Assembly: GCA_014526335.1 (NCBI GenBank)
Contig: JACTAT010000298.1
Coordinates: 124,001-188,000, forward strand
Source of the DNA: Chrysaora quinquecirrha
Lineage: Eukaryota > Cnidaria > Scyphozoa > Semaeostomeae > Pelagiidae
Length of the DNA: 64,000 nt
Direction of reading: 5' to 3'
The translations under genes and the position numbers were made by a program. Within the stretch, counting starts at the first letter, position 1, and the number at the start of each line of letters is the position of its first letter. The notes below the pieces were generated by a model that saw nothing but the letters and a program-made list of their open reading frames with translations, was not told the origin of the DNA and ran no database searches. Positions 43,265 through 56,592 of the stretch are shown here, one piece after another.

Positions 43265-46251
43265 GAGGCGACAAGTTCTCCTGGCTCATCCACAACAAGT
43301 GGCCTAATTTAAGTCACCGATAGATACACTGGTACACGCTTTTTGGTGGATACAGGCGCGGATGTTAGTGTGATTCCTCCCTCATCTTCTGACAAACATC
43401 AATCATCTCCTCTCACTTTGCAAGCCATCAACAAATCACCCATCTCAACTTACGGGGAAAAATCCTTGACCCTGGATTTAGGTCTTCGCCGTAATTTCCG
43501 ATGGATTTTCATCATTGCTGATCTGCCATTTCCAATCCTTGGTGCTGATTTCCTGGCTAACTTAGACTTTTAGCCAAATTTCCAGACATCTCTCACCCAA
43601 CCTACAAAGACACTGCAGTTAAGCACACTGTCACTCACCACATTCGCACACGAGGTCCACCTGTTTTCTGTCGTCCTCGTCGACTTGCACCTGATCGTCT
43701 TAAAATTACCAAGTCTGAATTTGATCACATGCTACAACTTGGAATTATTCGTCCTTCGGACAGCGACTGTTCATCACCACTTCACATGGTTCCAAAACCC
43801 ACTCCAGGCAATTGGCGTCCTTGTGGCGACTATCGCGCACTCAACAAAGCAACCATTCCAGATCGTTATCCCATTCCACACATCCAAGATTTCTCATCCA
43901 ATCTCCATGGCAAAACCATCTTCTCCAAAATAGATCTCGTCAGAGCATATCACCAAATCTCGGTTGATCCATCAGACATCCATAAAACAGCCATAACCAC
44001 TCCATTTGGACTGTTTAAATTTGTTAGAATGCCATTTGGTCTTCGCAATGCGGCTCAAACTTTCCAACGCTTCATCCATCAGGTTCTGTGTGGTCTTGAT
44101 TTTGTCTTTGCATACATCGACAATCTTCTCATTGCCAGCACATCTGAGTCAGAGCATCTTCAACATCTCGAAATTCTCTTCACACGCCTCACCGAATATG
44201 GTATTGTCATCAATCCATCTAAATGCATCTTTGGCTCATCATCACTGGAATTTTTAGGTCATCTCATCTCCAGAAATGGAATTTCATCTCTTCCAGACAA
44301 AGTCAAAGCAATCCACGATTTCGAACCACCCACCTCACTTCGCAAACTCAGAGAATTTCTTGGCCTCATCAATTTTTATTGTCGTTTCATTCCACGCTGT
44401 GCATCCATGGTCCAACCACTGACAGATCTACTCTCTCCAAAACGTACCAAAGAGTCTCTCAACCTTTCTCAAGAAGCCTTGTCTGCTTTTCATGAAATCA
44501 AGTCAGCTTTCGCCAAAGCTACACTTCTAGTGCATCCTGCTCCGGACTCACCATACTGCCTCATGGTTGATGCCTCCAAAGTTGCCGTCGGGGGAGTTCT
44601 CCAACAGCACATCAATGGTCTATTGCACCCTATCTCCTTCTTCTCTAAGCGACTCCAACCAGCAGAAAGCAAGTACAGTACCTTTGGTCGCGAATTACTT
44701 GCAATCTACCTCTCCATTCGACACTTTCGTCACTGCTTAGAAGGATGAGAATTTTACGTCTTAACAGATCACAAGCCACTCACACATGCTCTATCTGCCA
44801 CACCCGATCGTTACTCTCCACGAGAAACAAGTCATTTCGATTACATCTCGCAGTTCACCTCCGACATTCGTCACATCCATGGCAAGGAAAATGTCGTAGC
44901 TGACACTCTCTCTCGAATGGATATTAACGCTCTGCATACTTCTTCACCTCAACTGGATTTCACTCTTCTCGCTCAAGCTCAACAAGAAGACCCAGAACTT
45001 TCTAATGTACAATCATCTTCACTCCAACTTAAAGAATTTCCTCTGCCGTTCTCATGTGGAACTATTCTTTGCGACACCTCAACCGACACTCCTCGACTGT
45101 ATGTTTCTTCATCATTTCGCCGTTTCGTTTTCGATAATTTTCATTCGCTTTCGCACCCTGGCATTCGTGCAAATCAGCAGCTCATCACCGAGCGTTACGT
45201 TTGGCCCAGCATCAACAAGGACATACGTAAATGGACTGGTTCCTGTCTTCATTGTCAAAAAGCAAAAATTCATTGTCACACTGTCACTCCACTCGGGACC
45301 TTCTCAACTCCAGATGCTCGTTTTGATCACGTCCACATTGACATCGTCGGTCCTCTTCCACCATCTAATGGCTCTAAATACCTTCTTACTTGCATCGATC
45401 GTTTCACTCGTTGGCCTGAGGCTATTCCTATTGCAGATATCTCCGCAGAAACTGTTGCTCGTGCTTTCCTTACTAGATGGATATCAGTCTTTGGTGTTCC
45501 TTCTACTGTTACAACGGATCGCGGTTCACAGTTTGAGTCTTCGCTATTCAATTTTCTCTCTGCATTACTTGGAATAGAACACATTCACACAACCTCGTAT
45601 CATCCCTGCGCCAACGGCATGGTCGAGCGATTTCATCGCCAACTCAAAGCCTCAATCAAATCTTACACCGACACCTCACACTGGACTGAACTTCTACTGC
45701 TCATTATTCTCAGTATTCGCTCAACGTTCAAACCTGATCTCAACTGTACGCCTGCTCAACTCGTCTTCGGTACTACTCTTCGTCTACCAGGACAATTTTT
45801 CGCACCATCAACAGCAAACTCTGATCTCGAACCTTCAAATTATTTGCACCGTCTTCAACATTCAATGCAACAACTACGGCCTGTCTCACTTCGCCCCCAA
45901 ACACCGAAATTGCATCTTCCAAACGATCTCGCTACCTGCACACATGTCTTCGTTTGTCATGACGCCATCCGCAAACCTCTTCAACCACCGTACGATGGCC
46001 CTTATAAAATTTTGAAACGAACAGACAAACATTTCACCCTCAAAATCAAAGACAAACAGCAAACAATTAGCCTTGATCGTTTGAAACCAGCCTATCTCGA
46101 CTCCGACTTCTTCTCTGCTTCGGCCTCTACAACGACACCTGAACCAACACTACAGTCAACTACATCACTGCCATCTTCAGCTAAGGATTCACAAACTCGT
46201 ACGACTCGCTCGGGACGTCACGTTCACTTTCCGGATCGGTACGGACATTAA
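43265..46251 (+). pseudogene. Ty3/gypsy protease-pol, copy 2
   Basis: The protease frame 43343-43573 keeps DTGADVSVIP and [11 protein letters not shown], but about 130 bp present in copy 1 are deleted after it. The reverse transcriptase is open from about 43575 to TGA 44746-44748; its catalytic motif reads YIDN (codon at 44122-44124) instead of YIDD, which should abolish activity. RNase H begins at [12 protein letters not shown]. After the stop (AGA in copy 1) the frame continues as 44749-46251 with the integrase finger, [20 protein letters not shown] and GMVERFHRQL, and a C-terminal [12 protein letters not shown] block. The integrase half is intact. Confidence 0.9.
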
Positions 46252-46430
46252 TATTCTTTGTTATGGAACATTCATGGAATTAAAGAAACCTCACAAAAAA
46301 ACTTTGGATTCTAACAGTATTTTAAAATATTAACTTTCTCAGCAATATTTGCAGTTTAGTATATTCGTATTCTTAATCATTTGTAGTTTATTTCTGTATG
46401 GAATGCCTTGCATTCTAGGGGGGGAGCTAT

Positions 46431-46944
46431 TGTAGCGAAGTGTATTCATTAGTTTTTTATCATTTTAATTTTCACTTTACTTAGGCCATATTAGTTTTTG
46501 CATTTTTCTTTCCTCTATTCATTGGTTTTGTTTTTCCTCACGTAGGATTTTTCTGCGCGCAGTCGTAGGTCCCTTTGCGTCACAGCGCAGCATAGGTATG
46601 CCCATTCCATTGTTTTGGTTTTTCCACCTAGGTTTAGTCATCCCTCTCTCGTGCCTTGTTTTTTTCTCTTAGCGCAGTTTTCTTCCTATTATTATTCAGC
46701 TTTATTTATTTTTACGTAGGTAGAAAATTATATTCCGTTTCCTTGTTTTAAATTTATATACCTGTACATGGCAAATTTTTAGTTAGTTGGATTCTAGTTG
46801 GTAAGTTGCTTCATAGTGATTATTGAAAGATACAGAAAAGCACAAAGTCAGTCTTTTCTCTCAAGGTTTTTCTGCAACAGCGATTCATGTGAGACAATTC
46901 CTTATAATTTTTTATTAGTAAATAAATAACCCTTATTTGCTAAA
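46431..46944 (+). repeat. 3' LTR of gypsy copy 2
   Basis: Starts TGTAGCGAAG right after the polypurine tract TCTAGGGGGGGAGCTAT (46414-46430) and ends TTATTTGCTAAA. Full length. Confidence 0.92.
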
Positions 46945-47125
46945 ATATTTTAATGCGGTTACTTTTGTTGATTTTACGGAGAAAAACTCATAACACTTTG
47001 CATTTTCTTCTGTCCGATATTTTAATAGAAAATCGTCCGAAATAGGAAAAATCACGTCCGAAATTTTTGGGTCCAAAAATATTATGTCCGAAATATATGG
47101 GTCCGAAAATTTTGGGAACAAATGT

Positions 47126-50100
47126 AATAAACAGGCAATGTTTGTTGCGGGTAAAGGCTTTGTTTCCATCCTTTAATAAACGGGCAATATTCGTTCAGGA
47201 GTAACGGATGTCTTATCTATCTTTTAATAAACGGGCAATGTTTGTTGGGGGTAAAGGCTTTGTTTCCATCCTTTAATAAGCAGGCAATAATCGTATGAGG
47301 GGTAACGGGTGTCTTATCTATCTTTTAATAAATGGGCAATGTTTGTTGGGGGTAAAGGCTTTGTTTCCATCCTTTAATAAACGGGCAATATTCGTTGAGA
47401 GGTAACTGGTGTCTTATATATCTTTTAATAAATGGGCAATGTTTGTTGGGGGTAAAGGCTTTGTTTCTACCATTTAATCAACGGGCAATATTTGTTAAGG
47501 GGTAACGGGTGTCTTATCTATATTTAATAAACGGGCAATGTTTGTTGGGGGTAAAGCCTTTGTTTCCATCCTTTAATAAATGGGCAATATTCATTGAGGG
47601 GTAACAGGTGTCTTATCTATCTTTTAATAAATGGGCAATGTTTGTTGGAGGTAAAGGCTTTGTTTCCATCCTTTAATAATCGGACAATATTTGTTCAGGG
47701 GTAACAGGTGTCTTATCTATCTTTTAATAAACGGGCAATGTTTGTTGGGGGTAAAGGCTTTATTTCTACCCTCTAATAAACTGGCAATATTTGTTCAGGG
47801 GTAACGGGTGTCTTATCTATCTTTTAATAAACGGGCAATGTTTGTTGGGGGTAAAGGCTTTGTTTCTACCCTTTATTAAACGGGCAATATTCGTTCAGGA
47901 GTAACGGGTGTCTTATCTATCTTTTAATAAATGGGCAATGTTTGTTGGGGGTAAAGGCTTTGTTTCTACCCTTTAATAAACGGGCAATATTCGTTCAGGA
48001 GTAACGGGTGTCTTATCTATCTTTTAATAAACGGGCAATGTTTGTTGGGGGTAAAAGCTTTGTTTCTACCCTTTAATAAACGGGCAATATTCGTTCAGGA
48101 GTAACGGGTGTCTTATCTATCTTTTAATAAACGGGTAATGTTTGTTGGGGATAAAGGCTTTATTTCTACCCTCTAATAAACGGGCAATATTCTTTCAGAA
48201 GTAACAGGTGTCTGATCTATCTTTTAATAAACGGGCAATGTTCATTGGGTGTAAAGGCTTTGTTTCCATCCCTTAATAAACGGGCAATATTCGTTCAGGG
48301 GTAACGGGTGTCTTATCTATCTTTTAATAAATGGGCAATGTTTGTTGGGGGTAAAGGCTTTGTTTCTACCCTTTAATAAACGGGCAATATTCGTTCAGGA
48401 GTAACGGGTGTCTTATCTATCTTTTAATAAACGGGCAATGTTTGTTGGGGGTAAAAGCTTTGTTTCTACCCTTTAATAAACGGGCAATATTCGTTCAGGA
48501 GTAACGGGTGTCTTATCTATCTTTTAATAAACGGGTAATGTTTGTTGGGGATAAAGGCTTTATTTCTACCCTCTAATAAACGGGCAATATTCTTTCAGAA
48601 GTAACAGGTGTCTGATCTATCTTTTAATAAACGGGCAATGTTCATTGGGTGTAAAGGCTTTGTTTCCATCCCTTAATAAACGGGCAATATTCGTTCAGGG
48701 GTAACGGGTGTCTTATCTATCTTTTAATAAATGGGCAATGTTTGTTGGGGGTAAAGGCTTTGTTTCCATCCTTTAATAAACGGGCAATATTTGTTGAGAG
48801 GTAACTGGTGTCTTATCTATCTTTTAATAAATGGGCAATGTTTGTTGGGGGTAAAGGCTTTGTTTCTACCCTTTAATAAACGGGCAATATTCGTTCAGGA
48901 GTAACGGGTGTCTTATCTATCTTTTAATAAACGGGTAATGTTTGTTGGGGATAAAGGCTTTATTTCTACCCTCTAATAAACGGGCAATATTCGTTCAGAA
49001 GTAACAGGTGTCTGATCTATCTTTTAATAAACGGGCAATGTTCATTGGGTGTAAAGGCTTTGTTTCCATCCTTTAATAAACGGGCAATATTCGTTCAGGG
49101 GTAACGGGTGTCTTATCTATCTTTTAATAAATGGGCAATGTTTGTTGGGGGTAAAGGTTTTGTTTCCATCCTTAAATAAACGGGCAATATTTGTTGAGAG
49201 GTAACTGGTGTCTTATCTATCTTTTAATAAATGGGCAATGTTTGTTGGGCGTAAAGGCTTTGTTTTTACCCTTTAATAAACAGGCAATATTTGTTAAGGG
49301 GTAACGGGTGTCTTATCTATATTTATTAAACGGGCAATGTTTGTTGGGGGAAAAGGCTTTGTTTCCATCCTATAATAAACGGGCAATATTTGTTAAGGGG
49401 TAACGGGTGTCTTATCTTTATTTAATAAACGGGCAATGTTTGTTGGGGGAAAAGGCTTTGTTTCCATCCTTTAATAAACGGGCAATATTCATTGAGGGGT
49501 AACGGGTGTCTTATCTATCTTTTAATAAGCGGGCAATATTTGTTCAGGGTTAACGGGTGTCTTATCTATCTTTTAATAAATGGGGAATGTTTGTTGGGGG
49601 TAAAGGCTTTGTTTCCATCCTTTAATAAAAGGGCAATATTTGTTCAGGGTTAACGGGTGTCTTATCTATCTTTTAATAAACGGGCAATGTTTGTTGGGGG
49701 TAAAGGCTTTATTTCTACCCTCTAATAAACGGGCAATATTCGTTCAGGAGTAACGGGTGTCTTATCTATCTTTAAATAAACGGGCAATGTTTGTTGGGTT
49801 AAAGGCTTTGTTTCTACCCTCTAATAAACGGGCAATATTCCTTCAGGAGTAATGGGTGTCTTATCTATCTTTTAATAAATGGGCAATGTTTGTTGGGGGT
49901 AAAGGCTTTGTTTCTACCCTTTAATAAACGGGCAATATTCGTTCAGAAGTAACTGGTTTCTTATCTATCTTTTAATAAACGGGCAATGTTTGTTGGGGGT
50001 AAAGGCTTTATTTCTACCCTCTAATAAACGGGCAATATTCGTTAAGAAGTAACAGGTGTCTGATCTATCTTTTAATAAACGGGCAATGTTCATTGGGTGT

Positions 50101-52830
50101 AAAGGCTTTGTTTCCATCCTTTAATAAACGGGCAATATTCGTTCAGGGGTAACGGGTGTCTTATCTATCTTTTAATAAATGGGCAATGTTTGTTGGGGGT
50201 AAAGGCTTTGTTTCCATCCTTAAATAAACGGGCAATATTTGTTGAGAGGTAACTGGTGTCTTATCTATCTTTTAATAAATGGGCAATGTTTGTTGGGGGT
50301 AAAGGCTTTGTTTTTACCCTTTAATAAACAGGCAATATTTGTTAAGGGGTAACGGGTGTCTTATCTATATTTATTAAACGGGCAATGTTTGTTGGGGGAA
50401 AAGGCTTTGTTTCCATCCTATAATAAACGGGCAATATTTGTTAAGGGGTAACGGGTGTCTTATCTATCTTTTAATAAGCGGGCAATGTTTGTTGGGGGAA
50501 AAGGCTTTGTTTCCATCCTTTAATAAACGGGTAATATTCATTGAGGGGTAACGGGTGTCTTATCTATCTTTTAATAAGCGGGCAATATTTGTTCAGGGTT
50601 AACGGGTGTCTTATCTATCTTTTAATAAATGGGGAATGTTTGTCGGGGGTAAAGGCTTTGTTTCCATCCTTTAATAAAAGGGCAACATTTGTTCAGGGTT
50701 AACGGGTGTCTTATCTATCTTTTAATAAACGGGCAATGTTTGTTGGGGGTAAAGGCTTTATTTCTACCCTCTAATAAACGGGCAATATTCGTTCAGGAGT
50801 AACGGGTGTCTTATCTATCTTTAAATAAACGGGCAATGTTTGTTGGGTTAAAGGCTTTGTTTCTACCCTCTAATAAACGGGCAATATTCCTTCAGGAGTA
50901 ATGGGTGTCTTATCTATCTTTTAATAAATGGGCAATGTTTGTTGGGGGTAAAGGCTTTGTTTCTACCCTTTAATAAACGGGCAATATTCGTTCAGAAGTA
51001 ACTGGTTTCTTATCTATCTTTTAATAAACGGGCAATGTTTGTTGGGGGTAAAGGCTTTATTTCTACGCTCTAATAAACGGGCAATATTCGTTCAGAAGTA
51101 ACGGGTGCTTATCTATCTTTTAATAAATGGGCAATGTTTGTTGGGGGTAAAGGCTTTGTTTCCATCCTTAAATAAACGGGCAATATTTGTTGAGAGGTAA
51201 CTGGTGTCTTATCTATCTTTTAATAAATGGGCAATGTTTTTTGGGGGTAAAGGCTTTGTTTTTACCCTTTAATAAACAGGCAATATTTGTTAAGGGGTAA
51301 CGGGTGTCTTATCTATATTTAATAAACGGGCAATGTTTGTTTGGGGGAAAAGGCTTTGTTTCCATCCTATAATAAACGGGCAATATTTGTTAAGGGGTAA
51401 CGGGTGTCTTATCTATATTTAATAAACGGGCAATGTTTGTTGGGGGAAAAGGCTTTGTTTCCATCCTTTAATAAACGGGCAATATTCATTGAGGGGTAAC
51501 GGGTGTCTTATCTATCTTTTAATAAGCGGGCAATATTTGTTCAGGGTTAACGGGTGTCTTATCTATCTTTTAATAAATGGGGAATGTTTGTTGGGGGTAA
51601 AGGCTTTGTTTCCATCCTTTAATAAAAGGGCAATATTTGTTCAGGGTTAACGGGTGTCTTATATATCTTTTAATAAACGGGCAATGTTTGTTGGGGGTAA
51701 AGGCTTTATTTCTACCCTCTAATAAACGGGCAATATTCGTTCAGGAGTAACGGGTGTCTTATCTATCATTAAATAAACGGGCAATGTTTGTTGGGTTAAA
51801 GGCTTTGTTTCTACCCTCTAATAAACGGGCAATATTCCTTCAGGAGTATCGGGTGTCTTATCTATCTTTTAATAAATGGGCAATGTTTGTTGGGGGTAAA
51901 GGCTTTGTTTCTACCCTTTAATAAACGGGCAATATTCGTTCAGAAGTAACTGGTTTCTTATCTATCTTTTAATAAACGGGCAATGTTTGTTGGGGGTAAA
52001 GGCTTTATTTCTACGCTCTAATAAACGGGCAATATTCGTTCAGAAGTAACGGGTGTCTGATCTATCTTTTAATAAACGGGCAATGTTCGTTTGGGGTAAA
52101 GGCTTTGTTTCTACCCTTTAATTAACAGGCAATATTCATTCAGGAGTAACGGGTGTCTTCTGTATCTTTTAATAAACGGGCAATGTTTGTTGGGGGTAAA
52201 AGCTTTGTTTCTATCCTTTCATAAACGGGCAATCTTCATTCAGGATTAACAGGTGTCTTATCTATCTTTTAATAAACAAGCAATGTTTGTTGGGGGTAAA
52301 GGCCTTGTTTCTACCCTTTAATAAATGGGCAATATTCGTTCACGAGTAACGGGTGTCTTATCTATCTTTTAATATACAGGCAATGTTTGTTAGGGGTAAA
52401 GGCTTTTTTTCTACCCTTTAATAAATGGGCAATATTAGTTCAGGAGTAAGAGGTGTCTTATCTATCTTTTAATAAACGGGCAATTTTTGTTGGGGGTAAA
52501 GGCTTTGTTTCTACCCTTTAATAAATGGGCAATATTCGTTCAGGAGTAACGGGTGTCTTATCTATCTTTAAATAAACGGGCAATGTTTGTTGGGTTAAAG
52601 GCTTTATCTCTACCCTCTAATAAACGGGCAATATTCCTTCAGGAGTAACGGGTGTCTGATCTATCTTTTAATAAACGGGCAATGTTCGTTGGGGGTAAAG
52701 GCTTTGTTTCTACCCTTTAATAAACGGGCAATATTCGTTCAGGGGTAACAGGTGTCTTATCTATCTTTTAATAAAAGGGCAATGTTTATTGGGGGTAAGG
52801 GCTTTGTTTCCATCCTTAAATAAACAGGCG
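47126..52830 (+). repeat. 100-bp satellite array, right segment, about 57 units
   Basis: Period exactly 100 bp over long stretches: CTTTTAATAA stands at 47921, 48021 and 48121. A four-unit (400 bp) higher-order repeat occurs at 48121, 48521 and 48921, and a longer block of about 1 kb recurs near 49768, 50817 and 51765 (marked by TTTAAATAAACGGGCAATGT then GGGTTAAAGG). The array decays at 52800-52850 (CAGGCGATATTCGCCCTCC). Confidence 0.97.
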
Positions 52831-52909
52831 ATATTCGCCCTCCAGCCATCCAAAATTAGGTTAATAAAAGGGAAATGAGAAATGAATACATGATAAATCT
52901 TTGATGAAG

Positions 52910-52982
52910 TGTTATGAGTGTCTTCCATGTTTTGATAGAGGATTAATGTTTGTTTTGGGATTAAGGCTGTTTTCAATCTTAA
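52910..52982 (+). repeat. Degenerate satellite monomer at the array edge
   Basis: GAGTGTCTTCCATGTTTTGA, then ATTAATGTTTGTTTTGGGAT and AAGGCTGTTTTCAATCTTAA, follow the half-B to half-A order with many changes. It ends in the TTAA used by the piggyBac-like insertion. Confidence 0.7.
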
Positions 52983-53423
52983 CCCTTTCCCGCCCAAGCT
53001 TTGCCCGCCAATTTCATACCTGTGAGACCGGCTGTTTTTATCCCGTAAAAACTTGCAAAAGTACTGAAATTTATAATATTGTGCAGTAAGAAATAATTAC
53101 TCTTTTTAACTTTGAATGTCTCTTTATCATTAGAAAAGGCTATAAAGTTAGTATTTCTGCAATTTTCCCATGAAATTTCTGCCAAGAAAGCCGAAATTTT
53201 CTTTTGATAAGTACGGCCTAAGCCTCAAAACAACAACCATCGGAGGAAAAACGCAATATATCCCTCGAAATTTAACTTATTGATATGAAAGAATTGTTTT
53301 AGAAATAACATTAAACTAATTTATTACAGTTTTATTCAATAATCTGTTATTTTTTAAGAGAGAAATATATCCAGAGAGTTTTACTACCACACGAGGCTGT
53401 CCTTCCAGATTAGGCCTTCCTTC

Positions 53424-53920
53424 TGTAAACGCGGTCCAAGGTTGCACGACAGTAGATAAAACACGACAAGAAAAGACACAGTATAGCTTCTCAACTATAT
53501 ATGCTTGCCAACAGTTACAATGCTAATACGAGGCCTTTCACAAGAACCTGTATACAACGAACCTGATTTCTCAAGAGTTCCCCGAATTACCAAAGTAATT
53601 GGTTTAAATACACGTTACTAATTATTGATATTAAACAGATGTTAATTACCGCGGCGACATTTGACATGTGCTAGACAAACAAGATTTTTGCCACCGCAGT
53701 ATTAACAAGTAACGCGGCCAGCTTAACAGCGAGCGGCAACATAACAAGTAAACACGGAAATGCATAAGTTTAATTAAAGTAAGAACATAGCTAATTTACT
53801 GAATGAATGATGTTACAATAAACGATGAACGCATAAAATGATAAGCGGAAACGAGACTTAGCACTAAAACGAGGCAACACTGAACTGAAACTTTACCAAG
53901 CAAAATGTAACCGTATTACA
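53424..53920 (-). repeat. 3' LTR of the third gypsy element
   Basis: Plus strand TGTAAACGCGGTCC to CCGTATTACA, 497 bp; mate of 60193-60689, and relative of the solo LTR at 3822-4308. Confidence 0.93.
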
Positions 53921-54000
53921 TACCTCCCGGGGTAGGGGTAAGAATCGCCCTCGATTCTAAGGTACAAAACAAGTAGAATACCGAAATACCAGTTACCAAA

Positions 54001-55290
54001 TTACCTAGACTTTTTATTTAACACAGAATTTTCGAAATCTTTCAAAATCTCATCGCAATGTAAATTACTGAGTGGCTCCCAAGATGGTTCGATGTCCTTG
54101 TCAGTCCACTCAACGAGATAGTAGGTTTGTTTTCTTCCAGATCTGTTTTTGACGATCTTTTTGTCTAAAATTTCAGTAACCTTGAGTTCAGCAGGGTCTG
54201 TTTCGCTTTCATCATCGACATCGACTTGTACTTCATCATTATGGTTATCATTTTTTGTGTTGTTAATATCAACAGGATCTTCAGGACGATTATCTAAAGA
54301 AACAAAAGGCTTCAAACGATTAACATGTACAATCTGCATATAATTTCTCTCTTCGTTAGAATCAAGTAAATAGTTTACGGGGGATTTCTTAGCAAGAATT
54401 TGGTATGGACCATGCCAATTGTGTGTTAACTTAGATGATAAACCTTTTCTGCTATTAGGGCTAAACAACCACACCCGCACACCGACAGAGTAAGATACTT
54501 CCTTAGCGTTCTTATCATAATTTGCTTTTTGCCTTTGTTGTGCCAGTTCTATATTATCGTGAGCTAATTTACGTGCTTGTAGAAACCTATCCGCTAAAAC
54601 AGCTCGAGAGTCATCTGTACTCTGATAGCTTTCTTGGGCCTTGTGCAACGAAGCATCAATAGGAAGACGGGGGTTTCTACAATACATTAAGTAAAAAGGC
54701 GTTTCCTTAGTACTGGCTTGAATTGATGTGCGGTACGCAAATAAAGCATAAGGCAAGAAATGATCCCAATCTGACTGATGCTCAGAAACATACATAGAGA
54801 TGATTGTAGTAAGCGAATGATTGAAGCGCTCTACAAGTCCGTCGCATTCAGGATGATAACTTGTAGTGTTAACTTTAGAAGTATTAACCATTTGACAAAC
54901 ACCTTTAACGACCTTAGACAGAAAGTTTTTACCGCGATCAGATAATAATTTACGAGGGGCTGAGTGGCGACATAAAATTTCTTCCACAAATAACTTAGCA
55001 GTAGTTGCTGTGTCTGCATTCTTAACGTACTTATTGCCTTGTTCTGATGTAGGAAACGGACCTAATACATCTACGGCAACACGATCAAAAGGCCCTTCGA
55101 CTGGTATGGGTTGTAACGGTGCTTTAGATAGATTGCGTGGTGTCTTCTTAGTCGCACAATCTACACACGAAGCGCACCATTTCTCAATTTCGGTGTACAT
55201 ACCAACCCAAAAGTAGCGTTGCTGGATTTTGTGGTATGTTTTCTCAAACCCTAAATGTCCAGACGTAAGTTCTTCTTGCATAGATAACAT
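54001..55290 (-). pseudogene. Integrase with chromodomain, third gypsy element
   Basis: The zinc finger reads HLGFEKTYHKIQQRYFW then CASCVDC. Core residues are in VAVDVLGPFP (Asp), LLSDRGKNFLS (Asp) and DGLVERFNHSL (Glu). Between the first two, GNKYVKNADT shows an internal deletion (near 55020-55030) of about 16-20 residues that family members have, so the fold is probably damaged although the three acidic residues remain. The C-terminus carries the GPY/F-like HGPYQILAKK and a chromodomain-like end (YYLVEWTDKDIEPSWEPLSN), which in chromoviruses targets heterochromatin. The marked start is internal; the frame is continuous upstream except for TAG at 55330-55332. Confidence 0.88.
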
Positions 55291-55341
55291 TACTTCATCC
55301 TTTAGGGACCTGGGTACGACTAACTGTTTCTAAATAAGATC

Positions 55342-56592
55342 TCTTGTACGTGCTCGACCCTTAGCTAAGTGAAATAATACCCCATCTTCAAATACATAAT
55401 CGTCGGCTGTTGCCATTAAACGACGGGCACTCACTGAGTTCTCCGGAATATCACCCTTTTCAAAATGATTAATAAGATCTTCTAGGGCAGGGTCCTGTCT
55501 CTGCTTATTCTTAACTTCTTCTAATTGCAATCCAGTCGAATCTATAGCATTAAACATAGCAACTGGGCTTCCTGAAGTCTCTGCTTCAGTACTGCTAGGC
55601 ATTCTAGAAAGGGCATCTACGTTGTTATGTGATCTACCTGGCCTATGATAGCATAAAAATAGCTTTGCAAACTTAAAAACCATCGTGATAGCCTAGAGTA
55701 GGGATCCCTAGCATTATCTAGCCACTTCAGGGGGTTATGATCAGTTATGACGTCAAATTCACGCCCGTAAAGGTACGGATGGAAATACTTGATTCCCCAA
55801 ACTAAAGCTAAGCACTCTCTCTCTATGGTAGCGTATTTCCTTTCATGAGGCTTAAGACTTCGACTAGCAAAAGCTATAGTTTTCTCTATTCCGTTAACAT
55901 TCTGAGCAAGTATAGCTCCAATACCTGTACCGCTTGCATCCGTGTACAGAGAGAAATGTTCGTTAAAATTAGGATACGACAAAATTGGTGCTTGTAACAA
56001 AGAATCTCTGAGGCACTCAAAAGAGCATTGGCATTCATCACTCCACTCTAACTTAACACCTTTCTTAAGAAGAAAATTTAACGGCGCAGCGATGGTTGCG
56101 AAGTTTTTAATAAAACGACGATAATACGAAACCAAAGCTACAAAGCTACGAATAAAACTACAGTTCTCGGGAACTGGGTAATTCTTGATTGCAGAAACTT
56201 TATCAGGGTTGGGTTTGATACCATCCTTTCCAACTATGTGGCCAAAATAAAGGACTTCAGGTTTGCAAAAGTGGCACTTTTTCGGTTTAAGCTTAAGTCC
56301 TTCAGCTCTAAAACGATCGAATACTAAACGTAGATTCTCTAAGTGTTTATCAAACGACTTAGAATATACAATAACATCATCAAGATAAATCATACAGATT
56401 TGCCACTGAAGGCCACTAAGAACAAGCTGCATCATCTTTTGGAAGGTATAGCTGGCATTAATAAGTCCCATGGGCATGACCCTAAATTCAAAATTACCTT
56501 ACCTAGTGCAGAAAGCAGTTTTCTCCATGTCCTGGGGGTCCATCAGGATTTGCCAGTACCCAGAGGCCAGATCCAGAGTAGTAAAATAACAG
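55342..56592 (-). repeat. Tandem duplication inside pol, unit 1 of 2 (1251 bp)
   Basis: Matches 56593-57843 at a constant offset of 1251 with about a dozen substitutions and no indel seen. TCTTGTACGTGCTCGACC starts unit 2 at 56593 and recurs at 55342. Confidence 0.95.

Larger units (their letters stand above)
40788..47125 (+). mobile_element. Mariner-like inverted-repeat element, copy 2, holding a gypsy element
   Basis: Same ends (CATTAGTTCCCAAAATTTT and GGGAACAAATG) and same TA context as copy 1. It also shares the first satellite variants after the right end (ACAGGCAATGTTTGTTGCGG). The left arm is fuller than in copy 1, extending to 41366, and the inner gypsy element is flanked by ATAT on both sides (41363-41366 and 46945-46948), a probable 4-bp target duplication. 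Confidence 0.82.

Noticed and set aside
35705..52830. CENP-B-box-like words in the satellite (TTCG...CGGG)
   Set aside because: The spacing between TTCG and CGGG is about 11 bases rather than 7, and the central A is not in place, so it does not meet the box pattern.
29334..52830. Regular spaced repeats resembling a CRISPR array
   Set aside because: There are no unique spacers; both halves of each 100-bp period are repeats, and the context is eukaryotic.
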